Assembly: GCA_034408895.1 (NCBI GenBank)
Contig: JAWXCI010000089.1
Location: 1 to 43,581, forward strand
DNA from: UBA4660 sp034408895
GTDB lineage: Bacteria > Bacteroidota > Bacteroidia > Flavobacteriales_D > Sanyastnellaceae
DNA length: 43,581 bases
Reading direction: 5' to 3'
Made by a program: the position numbers and the translations under genes. Of the stretch, positions 15,638 through 24,201 are shown in pieces; the stretch's first letter is position 1, and every line of letters begins with the position of its first letter. The notes below the pieces were generated by a model. The model searched no databases. It worked only from the letters and a program-made list of their open reading frames with translations, and had not been told where the DNA came from.

Positions 15638-18517
15638 ATGAAAAAAAAATACACCCTAAACCCCCGGCACATCACACGTTTTCTTTTTTTGGGTCTGATG
15701 ATGATGACTGCCGCAGCTGGTTTTGCACAACCTGCCAATGATATCTGTGCCAATGCCATAGCCATTACAGTGAATGGGGGCGCAGTAAGTAGCACCAACG
15801 TGGGTGCTAACAACGAAGGAGTAAATCCCACATGCGGTGGCACCAACATCCAGGACATCTGGTACACGTTTGTTTACAATGGTGGAACCCTCACCATTGC
15901 CAGCAATGTGGTGTCAGGTTCCGACCCGCGCATAGCCGTGTGGACAGCTTGTGGAGGCACACAATTGGCTTGCGATGATGACAACGGACCGGGAAATTCA
16001 TCACTTCTCAACCTAACTTGCGCAACACTTACCATTGGGAATGCCTATCGCCTTCAGGCAGGATGTTTCAATAACGCGGAAGCCCCTTTCAGCCTCGTAC
16101 TAACCGCCACCGGAATAACAGGCTGCAGCAACCCTTCCGCCATGAATTACACTGGGTCATGCGTGGGTGTTGATGATGGCTCGTGCCAGTTCAATGACCA
16201 ATGCTCAGGCGCCCATCCCATCATACCCAACACAGGACCCCTTGCCACCACCAATGCCAATACTATAATAGACGGCCCCGAAATGCCCTGCGGTGGTACA
16301 GGAATAAAAGACGTGTGGTTCTACTTTGTATATAATGGAGGAGAATGCAGCATCACAACCACCCTGGGCACCAACAACGACACCCGCATAACAGTATATA
16401 ACGCCTGCGGTGGAGCAGTGCTGGGTTGTGATGATGACAATGGCCCCGGCAACGCATCACTCATATCATTTGCCTGCGATATCCTCACCATTGGCAACAC
16501 CTATTACATACAGGCCGGTGGTTACAATGCCATTGAGGGAACATTCACCCTCAGCGTAAATGCCCTTCCCGGCACTTGCATCCCCGGATTGAGCTGCGAC
16601 ACCGCATTTCCTGCGGTACTTGGTGTGCAAACCGCACCAGTCCCCAACACCTGGTATTCATTCGTGCCCGATGAATCGGGACAATGGAAAGTGTCCACCT
16701 GCGGCTTGGCCACCTGCGACACCCGCCTCTGGATTTACGACTACTGCAACATGGAGAATTTCGATGACTCCAACGCAGCCGCCCTCACTTATAACGATGA
16801 CTTCTGCGGAACACAATCTGAAATCACCCCACTGCTGGCAGCCGGTACTACCTATTACATACGTGTGGGTGGCATTGCAGGCTCTTGCCCCGAAACACCA
16901 CTTGATTTTCTATTAGAATATGTTGGCCCGTGGCAGGGCTGTATAGATATCAACGCCTGCAACTTCGACCCGGTGGCTACGGTGCCGGGCACCTGTTATT
17001 ACAACGGTGACCCGAACTGCGATGACTTCGGCCCCGACCTGGAAGTGCTGGGCGGTGTGCTTTTCAATACTCTTTATTCAACCACCATAGATGCAACCGA
17101 TGCATGCCTCTTAACCGAGGGGTGTATACAAGGTTTCGGCACCAGGCAGGTATTGCGCTTTACCACCCACATCAGGAACATTGGCAACCAGGATTATTTC
17201 ATTGGAGTACCCAGCGCCACCAACCCGCAATTTGAATACGATGCCTGCCACAACCACTACCACTACGAGGGCTACGCCAACTACCAACTCTACGGCACTG
17301 CCGGAAACCTTATGCCACAGATCGGTTTCAAAAACGGTTTCTGCGTACTCGATCTCGAATGTTCAGGTGGGGGAGTGGCCAAATACGGTTGTGGCAACAT
17401 GGGGATCACAGCGGGATGTGGTGATTATTACTCATCGAACCTCAGTTGCCAATGGGTGGATATAACCGATGTGCCAGCCGGAGATTATTACCTGGTGGTG
17501 AAAACCAACTGGGACCAAAGCCCCGATCAGGCCGGCAACTATGAATTGCGCTACGACAACAACTACGCATACGTGTGCGTGCATTTTGACAGGGATGCGA
17601 ACAACAACATTATCAACTTCACCAAAAACAACACCTGCCCCATATTGGAAGATTGTATAGGCATCCCCTTTGGCGAAAACGTACCCGATTGTCAGGGCAC
17701 CTGCCCCGGCATAATAAAACGTGGTGATGTGGACAATGATTTTTTCCTCAGTGAAGGTGATGTTAATCAATACATGGAAGCCTCGATTGACGGTGGAATA
17801 ATCCCATCACCCTGCACCGATCTTAATAATGATGGCGCAATTTCCGTGGCCGATGCCGCTTATATACATACCTGCATTCATGCACAGGAAGAACTCGGGG
17901 TTCTACCCGAAGACATAACCGATTGCCCCTGGGACAATGAAATTGTGAACCCCTTTGAAACCACAGAACTCGGCATTGCCGAAGTAAACACCACCCTTGG
18001 CTATGCCGATGTGTACATAGTAAACCCCGATATAGAAATGCTCGCCCTCCAGTTCGAACTAAGCGGCATCACCATTTCATCCATCGAAAGCCTTGTTGAC
18101 CCACTGCTGTGGACACCCGATATTCATTTTGCACTGGGCGGCAATCGCGTAAGTGTGCTATCAGAAAATGAAACCGGCCTTCCTAAAAACGTATCGCCAG
18201 GAGCCATTCTTCGCCTTTATTATAGCACCACCACCGATAGCCAGGTTTGTGTAAGCAACATAATGGATGCAATAGACCTCAACACCCACAACACGCTAAC
18301 GCTTATTGGCGATTGTCAGTTTGTGGTGGTTGCTTTTGATAATTGCTTGGGCGATTTTAATGATGACGGAACTATAAACACTACCGACCTCCTCATCTTC
18401 CTTGGCGAATTTGGATGCCTGGTGGATTGCGGCCCTGCCGACCTCACTGAGGATGGCGTGGTCAACATCTCCGACCTGCTTATTTTCCTGGCAGCCTACG
18501 GAACGTTTTGCCCATAA
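15638..18517 (+). CDS. Secreted multidomain protein with a lysyl-oxidase-like copper enzyme domain and dockerin-like modules
   Basis: A 959-residue exported protein; the signal peptide ends near residue 30 (GFAQ). Two related jelly-roll-like modules (about 32-158 and 187-308) share the motif CDDDNGPGN, and a third degenerate one covers about 314-428. Cys-rich linkers of the GCxxxxAxNY type separate them. Residues about 466-650 match lysyl oxidase: the copper motif CHNHYHYEGY (His538, His540, His542), GFKNGFCVLD with Lys565 and GCGDYYSSNLSCQWVDITDV with Tyr598, the positions that form the lysine tyrosylquinone cofactor in animal LOX. The family oxidatively deaminates lysine or other primary amines. 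Dockerin-like calcium repeats lie at about 695-748, a cohesin-like beta region at about 775-893 and a second dockerin-like pair at 905-959. There is no canonical T9SS domain. The protein substrate is unknown. Confidence 0.88.
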   Translation: MKKKYTLNPRHITRFLFLGLMMMTAAAGFAQPANDICANAIAITVNGGAVSSTNVGANNEGVNPTCGGTNIQDIWYTFVYNGGTLTIASNVVSGSDPRIAVWTACGGTQLACDDDNGPGNSSLLNLTCATLTIGNAYRLQAGCFNNAEAPFSLVLTATGITGCSNPSAMNYTGSCVGVDDGSCQFNDQCSGAHPIIPNTGPLATTNANTIIDGPEMPCGGTGIKDVWFYFVYNGGECSITTTLGTNNDTRITVYNACGGAVLGCDDDNGPGNASLISFACDILTIGNTYYIQAGGYNAIEGTFTLSVNALPGTCIPGLSCDTAFPAVLGVQTAPVPNTWYSFVPDESGQWKVSTCGLATCDTRLWIYDYCNMENFDDSNAAALTYNDDFCGTQSEITPLLAAGTTYYIRVGGIAGSCPETPLDFLLEYVGPWQGCIDINACNFDPVATVPGTCYYNGDPNCDDFGPDLEVLGGVLFNTLYSTTIDATDACLLTEGCIQGFGTRQVLRFTTHIRNIGNQDYFIGVPSATNPQFEYDACHNHYHYEGYANYQLYGTAGNLMPQIGFKNGFCVLDLECSGGGVAKYGCGNMGITAGCGDYYSSNLSCQWVDITDVPAGDYYLVVKTNWDQSPDQAGNYELRYDNNYAYVCVHFDRDANNNIINFTKNNTCPILEDCIGIPFGENVPDCQGTCPGIIKRGDVDNDFFLSEGDVNQYMEASIDGGIIPSPCTDLNNDGAISVADAAYIHTCIHAQEELGVLPEDITDCPWDNEIVNPFETTELGIAEVNTTLGYADVYIVNPDIEMLALQFELSGITISSIESLVDPLLWTPDIHFALGGNRVSVLSENETGLPKNVSPGAILRLYYSTTTDSQVCVSNIMDAIDLNTHNTLTLIGDCQFVVVAFDNCLGDFNDDGTINTTDLLIFLGEFGCLVDCGPADLTEDGVVNISDLLIFLAAYGTFCP

Positions 18518-18536
18518 GTATTTCTAGCTTTAATAC

Positions 18537-18574
18537 AAAAGCCGCCACGCGTATTCGAGTGGCGGCTTTTTTTT
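18537..18574 (+). terminator. Terminator between lysyl-oxidase-domain gene and LptD-like gene
   Basis: A perfect 10-bp stem AAGCCGCCAC / GTGGCGGCTT with a 10-nt loop is followed by eight T. The A-run on the left could also serve the minus-strand gene that ends at 18593. Confidence 0.92.
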
Positions 18575-18592
18575 ATTCTGGTCCCGATAACA

Positions 18593-21223
18593 TTAATTGA
18601 GTGCCTCGTAGCTCCTGCGTTGCTCCAATTTCAGATCACGCAGCAATCCCGATTTAATGTTGAGTTGCACCGTGTAATTTCTCTGCCCTCCAAAGGGCGT
18701 CCATGATGCCTTGAACTCCCAGCAATGGAGATCCCAATAAAAATTGAGAGAAGTGAGCGTTTGTTTTTTCGCCACCAAATCATACCCCGAATACAAACCC
18801 AGTTGCCACCGTTCCTTTATAGTGATGCTGCCTTGAATAGATACGGAATGGCCAGATATTTCACGGTGATCTTGTTGGGTTTCAGTATCAAATTCATTGC
18901 GCAAACTCACGTTGTAATTCACCCTTATGAACCAGGGAATTTGTACGTTGTTCACCCTCTGCTCATAATTTTCAGGAACAAAATTTTCTTCTTCTCCTTC
19001 TTCACCGGGCGGCTCATTGGGGTCTTGCTCGTTCGCATTTCCTTTACCTCCGGCCAAATCAAACCCCAACGTGCCCGATGTGGTTTCCATGCGCATAAGC
19101 CTGCCCTGCGTTTTGCTTAGGTATTGATTGATTTCGCGCCCCGTGCTATCGCGATCGTAAAGACTGTAAGATGAATTATAGTTGATCCTGAATTTATTGA
19201 GCAGTGTGGTAAAAGCGCTCATGCTGAAATTGCTCCAGTTCAGCGAATCGGCCATCAGGTTGCGACTGATGCCCGTGCGGAAACCATCAATCAGCGACAC
19301 TTTGTTATACAGCAACTTCGCGCTGGAACGGTCGCGGATTTTTGCTTCCAGATTTTGATTGAGGCTGAAGTTCAGGTTGCCAGCCTGTCTTGTATTGGAT
19401 GGCACAAAGCGGGCAACATCAAAATCGGAGTAGGTAACCAACTGCCCGTCATCGCCATAATACCCGTAGTTATCATAATTAAAATACGGAACGTAATTGA
19501 CACCACTGCTAAAATTCATGACATGTCGCAGTGCTTTTATGGTTTCACCTTTCTTGAAGTTATAGACACCATAAAGCCGGGTTGAAGCACTTACTCCGGC
19601 ATTCCAGTTTCTTGCTGTTGCAAATCCGGGGATGGTATCGAATGTGGCCGTATCGTTTTCATTTGCGTAGTGCACATCCAGTTTTTTAAAGGACCAGAAT
19701 TCAGAATAACTGGCTGATGGATTTAGGGTGACTGCACCTTGAAGCAATTTGAAAGAGGTGGAGCTGCTTGCCGAATGTTTGATCCCGTTTCTTGAACGTC
19801 TCCAAAGTTCACCCGTTTTGTTCAATACGAAAAGAGAGTCGCCTGCTGTAACAGCATTTTCCATTTGTGCCGAATAGTTCACACCAATTTTCGAATTCAG
19901 TTTTTGTTTTTTGGACGGTGTTCCTCCCAAAAATCCAAGCGGAAGATTTACGCGGTTCATCCCGAAATTGACCGAGGGCAATACCACATCCACCGTTTTG
20001 GTTTGAGTATTTTGTGCGTGGCGCGCACTCACATCGAGCAAAAAAGGGCGGTCGTTCCATGTACGGCTCCAGCGTATGGCAGAGTTCAACGTACTGGTGA
20101 GGTATTCATCAACCGTGCTCAATGTGTTCCTGAAATTATCACTTGTGCCCAGGTTCACGTTAGCCGAAAACTGCCTGTTCGGTTTTGCTTTGGCATCTTG
20201 CCGGTGATTCCATTGCACGTTGAAATCAGTTCGCTTCGAATAACCGGCCAGTTCCGGAAAACCATCAACAGTAATGGCACGGCTCAACTTTACATTTCCA
20301 TTGAACTTGTAAATTTTTTTATAGCCGGTATGATTTTCCACCCGCCACGATCCGCGCGAATAGACATCAAACAAAAATTTAGTATCGGCATAAGGCGGAA
20401 ACGGGATGTAATATCCCATGCCCTTTAGAAAGTAGCCACGCTCCTGAGCATTCCCATAACCGGGAAGAATTATACCATGCGCACTTTCTCTTTTGCTAGG
20501 GAAGAAACCAAAGGGCAGAGCCAGAGGAGTAGGAACATTTCCCACTTTCATATAGAGAGGTCCACTCACCACTTTATCATTCGGAATCACAATGGCTTTG
20601 GAAAGACGGAAGTGATAGTGCGGTTTGGGTTTATCACACGTGGTGAACTTTCCTCCACCTACATGCACCCAACCGTTGTCGTGGCGTTTAGAAACTGTGG
20701 AATGGAGGTAGGCATCGCCTTGCCGTGTCAACACACCATAACTCACGCCTTTTGACGACCTGAAATTGTAAGCGAGACTATCCTGCTCAAATTCCATGTC
20801 GTTATCCTTAAACACCGGCCTGCCTTGCCACACACCTGCCGTATCCATCACTCCATGGGCATAGGCTTGGTTGTTTTCAAATGAATAAGAAATGAATGCA
20901 GCTGACAGTTCGCGGTTGCCATACTTCACCACCGCATTGCCGTAGAGATAAACGGTTTCTGTTTCAATGTCCATAACTGTGCTGTCATCACTGTCGTAAA
21001 AAATTTGCTCCTCAATTCCGAAATCGTCCTGCACAATAGTATCGGCAGGATTTTCGTTTACCGCTCCAACCGGCAACATTTCATTGACCATGGTTGTATC
21101 AGGTTCAACCTGCGATGCAGGGGTCATTGAAAGCATTATCAACAAAAACGCTGTGAAAATTGGAAGAAAGCCGCAATACGCGCGCCTTCGATGAAGATAC
21201 TTTTGTGAAACTGAAAAATTCAA
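18593..21223 (-). CDS. LptD-like outer membrane protein (LPS assembly/OstA family)
   Basis: A protein of about 876 residues. Near the mature N-terminus is an OstA-like strand repeat region (VYLYGNAVVKYGNRELSAAF, then KGVSYGVLTRQGDAYLHS), followed by HVGGGKFTTCDKPKPHYHFR, which is typical of Bacteroidota LptD-like proteins, and a long C-terminal region of alternating strands consistent with a beta-barrel. LptD inserts lipopolysaccharide into the outer leaflet. I favour a TTG start at 21223, because a CATATTTG box just upstream and a basic n-region plus hydrophobic stretch (PIFTAFLLIML) make a signal peptide; an ATG at 21274 would overlap the divergent amidase gene. An acidic, Gly/Glu-rich insert lies near residues 745-770. 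lptE and lptA are not in the window. Confidence 0.85.
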   Translation of the reverse strand: MNFSVSQKYLHRRRAYCGFLPIFTAFLLIMLSMTPASQVEPDTTMVNEMLPVGAVNENPADTIVQDDFGIEEQIFYDSDDSTVMDIETETVYLYGNAVVKYGNRELSAAFISYSFENNQAYAHGVMDTAGVWQGRPVFKDNDMEFEQDSLAYNFRSSKGVSYGVLTRQGDAYLHSTVSKRHDNGWVHVGGGKFTTCDKPKPHYHFRLSKAIVIPNDKVVSGPLYMKVGNVPTPLALPFGFFPSKRESAHGIILPGYGNAQERGYFLKGMGYYIPFPPYADTKFLFDVYSRGSWRVENHTGYKKIYKFNGNVKLSRAITVDGFPELAGYSKRTDFNVQWNHRQDAKAKPNRQFSANVNLGTSDNFRNTLSTVDEYLTSTLNSAIRWSRTWNDRPFLLDVSARHAQNTQTKTVDVVLPSVNFGMNRVNLPLGFLGGTPSKKQKLNSKIGVNYSAQMENAVTAGDSLFVLNKTGELWRRSRNGIKHSASSSTSFKLLQGAVTLNPSASYSEFWSFKKLDVHYANENDTATFDTIPGFATARNWNAGVSASTRLYGVYNFKKGETIKALRHVMNFSSGVNYVPYFNYDNYGYYGDDGQLVTYSDFDVARFVPSNTRQAGNLNFSLNQNLEAKIRDRSSAKLLYNKVSLIDGFRTGISRNLMADSLNWSNFSMSAFTTLLNKFRINYNSSYSLYDRDSTGREINQYLSKTQGRLMRMETTSGTLGFDLAGGKGNANEQDPNEPPGEEGEEENFVPENYEQRVNNVQIPWFIRVNYNVSLRNEFDTETQQDHREISGHSVSIQGSITIKERWQLGLYSGYDLVAKKQTLTSLNFYWDLHCWEFKASWTPFGGQRNYTVQLNIKSGLLRDLKLEQRRSYEALN
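21198..21205 (+). promoter_or_regulatory. Possible -7 box for the amidase operon
   Basis: TACTTTTG fits TAnnTTTG exactly and sits 28 bp before the amidase ATG, inside the 5' end of the divergent LptD-like gene. No TTG is visible at the ideal distance. Confidence 0.4.
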
Positions 21224-21233
21224 GGCTTCAAAT

Positions 21234-22496
21234 ATGCGTTTTGACAAACAACCACAGATGACGAACCCGCGCAAGAAAAGTTTTACATGGACAGCTCAAC
21301 GGCTGATTCCCGTTTTTTTGCTAACGGGAGTTCTTTTTATTGCAGCTATTACTCCCGCACCACGAAATCCCGCAACCACTTTCACGGTTGTGATTGATGC
21401 GGGTCATGGAGGCAAAGACCCGGGCAACCTGGGAACAGGGCGTTACAAAACCACCGAAAAGGACATTGCCCTGGATGTTGTGCTGATGCTCGGCAACTAC
21501 ATCAAAGAAAATTATCCGGAGGTGGAAGTGCTCTACACCCGCAAGGACGATTCCTACCCTACACTTGAACGGAGAACAGAAATTGCCAACAATGCTCAAG
21601 CCGATCTTTTTATTTCTGTTCACCTGAATGCAGCTGAGAACAAAGCCGCTTTTGGTGCGGAAACATTTGTGATGGGTTTGCACAAATCGGAAGAGAGTCT
21701 GCGTACGGCTATGAAAGAAAATTCTACCATTTTTCTGGAAGAAAACCATGAGAAGAACTACGCTGGTTTCGATCCTAAAAATCCCGATACATACATAGCG
21801 CTGAGTCTTCGCGAAAACGTGTACATGGACAACAGTCTGGTACTTGCCAAAACCATCCAGGATCAATTCCGCACACGTGCGGGTAGGAAAGATCGCGGGG
21901 TGAAGCAGGCGGGATTTCTGGTTATCAGTTACACCAACATGCCTTCGGTGCTTGTCGAACTGGGATTTATGACCAACGAAACTGAAGAAGATTTTATCCA
22001 GGGTGCAGATGGGAAAACTTACATGGCTTCCGCTCTATTCCGCGCGTTTAAAGAATACAAAGCGAAATTGGATAATACAGTGGTGAGTGATAAACTATCA
22101 ACAAAACCTGAAGCAACTCCAGCGCCCGACACCCCGATAGTTCTGCCCGACCGGCAGGCGGGTATCGGGACTCCAAATCAAAAGCTCTCTAACTCTTCAA
22201 CTATAGCAATTATCTGGCGCGATGTACCCAAAGAAGAAGTGTGCTACAAAGTGCAGATTCTTACCTCTTCAAAACCTCTTGATAAAAAAGCAGCGGATTT
22301 CAAAAATCTGGAACGTGTGGACGAATACATTAGCAACGGAGTTTACAAGTACATGGCCGGCTGCACTCAAAGCTACAAGGAGGTAAAAACCATCCAGCAA
22401 AACCTGCGTACTCTGGGATTCACGGATGCTTTTGTTGTCGCTTTTGAAAATGGAAAAAAAATTGAATTGAGCGCGGCCATCGGCAAAACACAATAA
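21234..22496 (+). CDS. N-acetylmuramoyl-L-alanine amidase (Amidase_3) with C-terminal SPOR-like domain
   Basis: A 420-residue cell-wall hydrolase that cleaves the bond between MurNAc and the stem peptide, used in cell separation and remodelling. A membrane or signal segment covers about 24-41. The zinc amidase domain (about 50-275) shows VVIDAGHGGKDPG, TTEKDIAL, DLFISVHLNA and VLVELGFMTN, giving the His/Glu/His ligands and the catalytic Glu. The C-terminus (about 340-415, CYKVQILTSSKPL) resembles SPOR, which binds septal peptidoglycan. The linker at about residues 300-313 is encoded by a GC-rich palindrome (described separately). It is divergent from the LptD-like gene and 10 bp upstream of the MCE gene, probably an operon. 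Confidence 0.94.
   Translation: MRFDKQPQMTNPRKKSFTWTAQRLIPVFLLTGVLFIAAITPAPRNPATTFTVVIDAGHGGKDPGNLGTGRYKTTEKDIALDVVLMLGNYIKENYPEVEVLYTRKDDSYPTLERRTEIANNAQADLFISVHLNAAENKAAFGAETFVMGLHKSEESLRTAMKENSTIFLEENHEKNYAGFDPKNPDTYIALSLRENVYMDNSLVLAKTIQDQFRTRAGRKDRGVKQAGFLVISYTNMPSVLVELGFMTNETEEDFIQGADGKTYMASALFRAFKEYKAKLDNTVVSDKLSTKPEATPAPDTPIVLPDRQAGIGTPNQKLSNSSTIAIIWRDVPKEEVCYKVQILTSSKPLDKKAADFKNLERVDEYISNGVYKYMAGCTQSYKEVKTIQQNLRTLGFTDAFVVAFENGKKIELSAAIGKTQ
22132..22170. repeat. Palindromic element inside the amidase gene
   Basis: An outer stem CCCGATA (22133-22139) / TATCGGG (22163-22169) and an inner stem CTGCC (22143-22147) / GGCAG (22153-22157) form a nested hairpin. It encodes the linker PIVLPDRQAGIGTP in frame, between the amidase and SPOR-like domains. 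Confidence 0.85.
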
Positions 22497-22506
22497 GACT
22501 GAAAGT

Positions 22507-23544
22507 TTGAAAAAAATATCAAGAGAATTCTGGATAGGAGTGGTGGTAGTGATTTCCATTGCCATTCTTATAGTGGGTGTCAATTACCTTAAAGGCATCA
22601 ACCTGTTCAACAAACCGTTGACGTTTTACGCCATTTACCCCGATGTAGGAATGTTGGGCGAATCGAACCCTGTGCTCATGAATGGTTATCCTGTTGGATC
22701 CGTTAGCAACATGGGACTTCATCCACGTGGCGATGGCAGCATTGTAGTAGAAATCAGCATCAACGATGACAACTTAAAAATTCCGAGTGACTCGAAACTG
22801 CGCATTGTAACTTCCGATTTATTGGGATCGAAAGCAATACAAATATCCATTGGTGACAGTTCCGATATTGCAGTGACAAACGACACACTCGCGGGCGTTC
22901 TGGAAGAAGAACTGCTCAAATCCATAAAGGATGAACTAGAACCCCTGAAAGACAAAACACAAAAATTGATTGCAAGCCTGGATGAGGCCATGACCAGCCT
23001 CAACGAAATCTTTGCAAGTGATGGCACCAAGGGTTTACCCAAAACATTTGAGAGCCTGCAAAACACCATGGAGAATCTTGAAAGCGCTACATCAACATTC
23101 GAACGCATTATCAAAAACAACAGCGGCAGGCTCAACGAAATTTTCACCAACGCGGAAAGCATCACGGCCAACATTAAAAACAACAATGCACAGATTGCAC
23201 ACGTCATTCAAAACTTTGCTGCCTTGAGCGATACACTGGCCAAACTTCAGCTTGCCTCTACGATAAGAAAAGTGGATAAGGCCATGAGCGATTTCGAATT
23301 GATAATGGGGAGAATAAACAATGGTGAGGGAACACTTGGCGAACTCATCACTAATGATTCGCTTCATACAGGACTAGTGATGGCATCGCACAGTCTTGAT
23401 CTGCTGCTTAACGATATGCGCGTTCACCCGAAACGTTACATCAGTTTTTCACTTATCGGGAAGAAAGACAGTGGTGAACTTTCAAAAAAGGAACTGGAGC
23501 AGATGAGGCAGGAAATTGATAAGGCAATTGAAAAGAAGCAGTAA
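22507..23544 (+). CDS. MCE/MlaD-family lipid transport protein
   Basis: A 345-residue protein anchored by one N-terminal transmembrane segment (FWIGVVVVISIAILIVGVNY). The MCE domain covers about residues 36-118 (YAIYPDVGMLGESNPVLMNG, then LRIVTSDLLGSKAIQI). A long helical, probably coiled-coil region follows to the C-terminus. MlaD proteins form hexameric rings that carry phospholipids between inner and outer membranes, with an MlaE/MlaF transporter not present here. The only plausible start is a TTG at 22507; the next ATG would remove the membrane anchor. It is the second gene after the amidase (10-bp gap), an order I associate with Bacteroidota. Confidence 0.9.
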   Translation: MKKISREFWIGVVVVISIAILIVGVNYLKGINLFNKPLTFYAIYPDVGMLGESNPVLMNGYPVGSVSNMGLHPRGDGSIVVEISINDDNLKIPSDSKLRIVTSDLLGSKAIQISIGDSSDIAVTNDTLAGVLEEELLKSIKDELEPLKDKTQKLIASLDEAMTSLNEIFASDGTKGLPKTFESLQNTMENLESATSTFERIIKNNSGRLNEIFTNAESITANIKNNNAQIAHVIQNFAALSDTLAKLQLASTIRKVDKAMSDFELIMGRINNGEGTLGELITNDSLHTGLVMASHSLDLLLNDMRVHPKRYISFSLIGKKDSGELSKKELEQMRQEIDKAIEKKQ

Positions 23545-23589
23545 TTCTACTAACTGCTTTCCTGGTGCTTGTACTTGAATCCACAAGAC

Positions 23590-24081
23590 ATGATTCGTAA
23601 AGCCATTTTGACCATCACGCTGATTTTGTTTTTGAGTAAGCAAAATGATGCGCAGATTGATCAGAAGTTTTTCAATTTTCACGACACAAGTTTCGAGGTT
23701 GGTTCAGTTCTTAGAACACGAGCGGTACTATTCGATTATGATCAAGCAACTTTCCGAGATACTAGTTATGCCTTTCTTGATTCACTCAAAATGTTCTTGA
23801 TCAAATATCCGGGACTGTCAATGAAGATCGGTGTGCATCGTGACACTCGTGGTAGTGACATGTACTCTATCTCCTTAACTCAAAAAAGAGCGGAGGCAAT
23901 TGTAAAATACCTAATTAATGAAGGGTTGAACTCAAAGAGAATTGTTGCGAGGGGCTATGAGGAAAGCCAACCTATCCACCCCGAAGAATACATCAAGCAA
24001 CAGTCTTTGGAAGTGCAAGAGGAGCTGCATGCAAAGAACAGGAGGGTTGAGATAACAATCATGCGCACGGACTTTGAATGA
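23590..24081 (+). CDS. OmpA-family peptidoglycan-binding protein
   Basis: A 163-residue exported protein consisting of a signal peptide (MIRKAILTITLILFLSKQ) and one OmpA-like C-terminal domain (about 55-160). The domain shows the usual pattern, with VLFDYDQATF at the start, SLTQKRAEAIVKYL and the ligand-proximal ending NRRVEI. It would bind peptidoglycan in the periplasm. An in-frame TTG at 23569 is possible, but the ATG at 23590 gives the better signal peptide. It follows the MCE gene by 45 bp and fits the envelope theme of this region. Confidence 0.88.
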   Translation: MIRKAILTITLILFLSKQNDAQIDQKFFNFHDTSFEVGSVLRTRAVLFDYDQATFRDTSYAFLDSLKMFLIKYPGLSMKIGVHRDTRGSDMYSISLTQKRAEAIVKYLINEGLNSKRIVARGYEESQPIHPEEYIKQQSLEVQEELHAKNRRVEITIMRTDFE

Positions 24082-24171
24082 AGCGCTAATGCCGGAGGAC
24101 ATTTCACCTTCTTGTACAATTCCACTTTTCCACAAACCGCGAACATGCGCCCCTCTCGCATTCGCCCGAAA

Positions 24172-24179
24172 TACTTTTG
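24172..24179 (+). promoter_or_regulatory. Possible -7 box upstream of transketolase
   Basis: TACTTTTG, an exact TAnnTTTG match, lies 22 bp before the ATG at 24202. No clear TTG partner is present. Confidence 0.4.
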
Positions 24180-24201
24180 GCACTCTAATCTTTCAGCCTG
24201 A

